In this document: positions 63,686 to 64,000 of the stretch, in pieces
How the letters are laid out: each line of letters opens with the position of its first letter
Position numbering within the stretch: position 1 is the first letter of the stretch
Assembly (NCBI RefSeq): GCF_900324465.2
Contig: NC_046621.1
Coordinates: 2,574,431-2,638,430, forward strand
Source: Anabas testudineus
Lineage: Eukaryota; Chordata; Actinopteri; Anabantiformes; Anabantidae
Length of the DNA: 64,000 nt
Direction of reading: 5' to 3'
Made by a program: the position numbers and the translations under genes
The notes under the pieces: model-generated
What the model saw: only the letters and a program-made list of their open reading frames with translations
The model's database searches: none
What the model was told of the DNA's origin: nothing

Positions 63686-64000
63686 CTAAAAGGGTTAGAA
63701 TGGGTAACTGAAAATATATATGCTCCTTATAATAAGTAATATTATTATAAATAACGTTTAAAAGACAGTAATGTAATTATATCTATTCACTATGTTGTTA
63801 ATGTTCTTATAATTAATAAGGACCGTTCCCAGCATGCTTTGTTCCCCTCCTGGTTCTGAAACCAAAACCATGACACATACTGTATGTCCATGGTGTTTTG
63901 TTAAGATTCTGGAGAACAGAACCACATCATCCCACCTATCTCTCAGTGAAGTACGCTAAGAAAGTAGCACTGTGTCTGGAGCAGCATTAGCGGTCCCTCA

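Overview
This window is vertebrate nuclear DNA, almost certainly a teleost fish and probably a percomorph. It has split genes with GT/AG introns, AT-rich introns, many microsatellites, hAT-type DNA transposons and tRNA-derived SINEs. Nearly all ORFs longer than 60 codons are single exons or noise. I rebuilt the genes by joining exons by hand, checking splice sites and reading phase. No retroviral or Polinton-like element was recognised.

Left part (1-25 kb). The first 5 kb has no confident gene; it holds degenerate tandem-like arrays, an AT-rich tract and one candidate first exon on the minus strand. Then follow an aryl hydrocarbon receptor (minus, 11 exons, 793 aa), a divergent methionine adenosyltransferase (minus, 9 exons, 386 aa), vamp8 (plus, 3 exons, 103 aa) and hnrnpd/AUF1 (minus, 7 coding exons, 317 aa, with a spliced 3'UTR). 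MAT2A and VAMP8 are also linked on human chromosome 2.

Middle (25-36 kb). A TMEM150C (tentonin 3)-type gene on plus (248 aa) is convergent with enoph1 on minus (261 aa, complete). Next comes a second complete TMEM150C-type gene (copy A, minus, 248 aa). HNRNPD, ENOPH1, TMEM150C and SEC31A are neighbours in human 4q21, so this is the orthologous block.

Right part (36-64 kb). A local expansion of TMEM150C-type genes, all on minus: copy B (239 aa, intact), C (last-exon relic), D (decayed), E (236 aa, intact), F (236 aa, intact CDS but upstream region deleted) and G (245 aa, intact). The derived copies have fused ancestral coding exons 2 and 3, carry new C-terminal tails and show mosaic sequence typical of gene conversion. 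The last three coding exons and 3'UTR of sec31a occur twice: a truncated copy (52.2-53.4 kb) inside the array, and a copy (61.6-63.7 kb) that reads off the right edge. A 1-kb hAT-type element sits at the same intron-1 site in D, E and F with an 8-bp target duplication; copy G keeps the empty site. Several block junctions fall inside hAT copies, and three orphan TMEM150C first exons with ETS-like promoters mark the remains of further deleted genes.

The genes do not form one pathway. The most notable biology is the birth-and-death TMEM150C array, the altered MAT paralogue and the conserved-looking 3'UTR splicing layout of hnrnpd.
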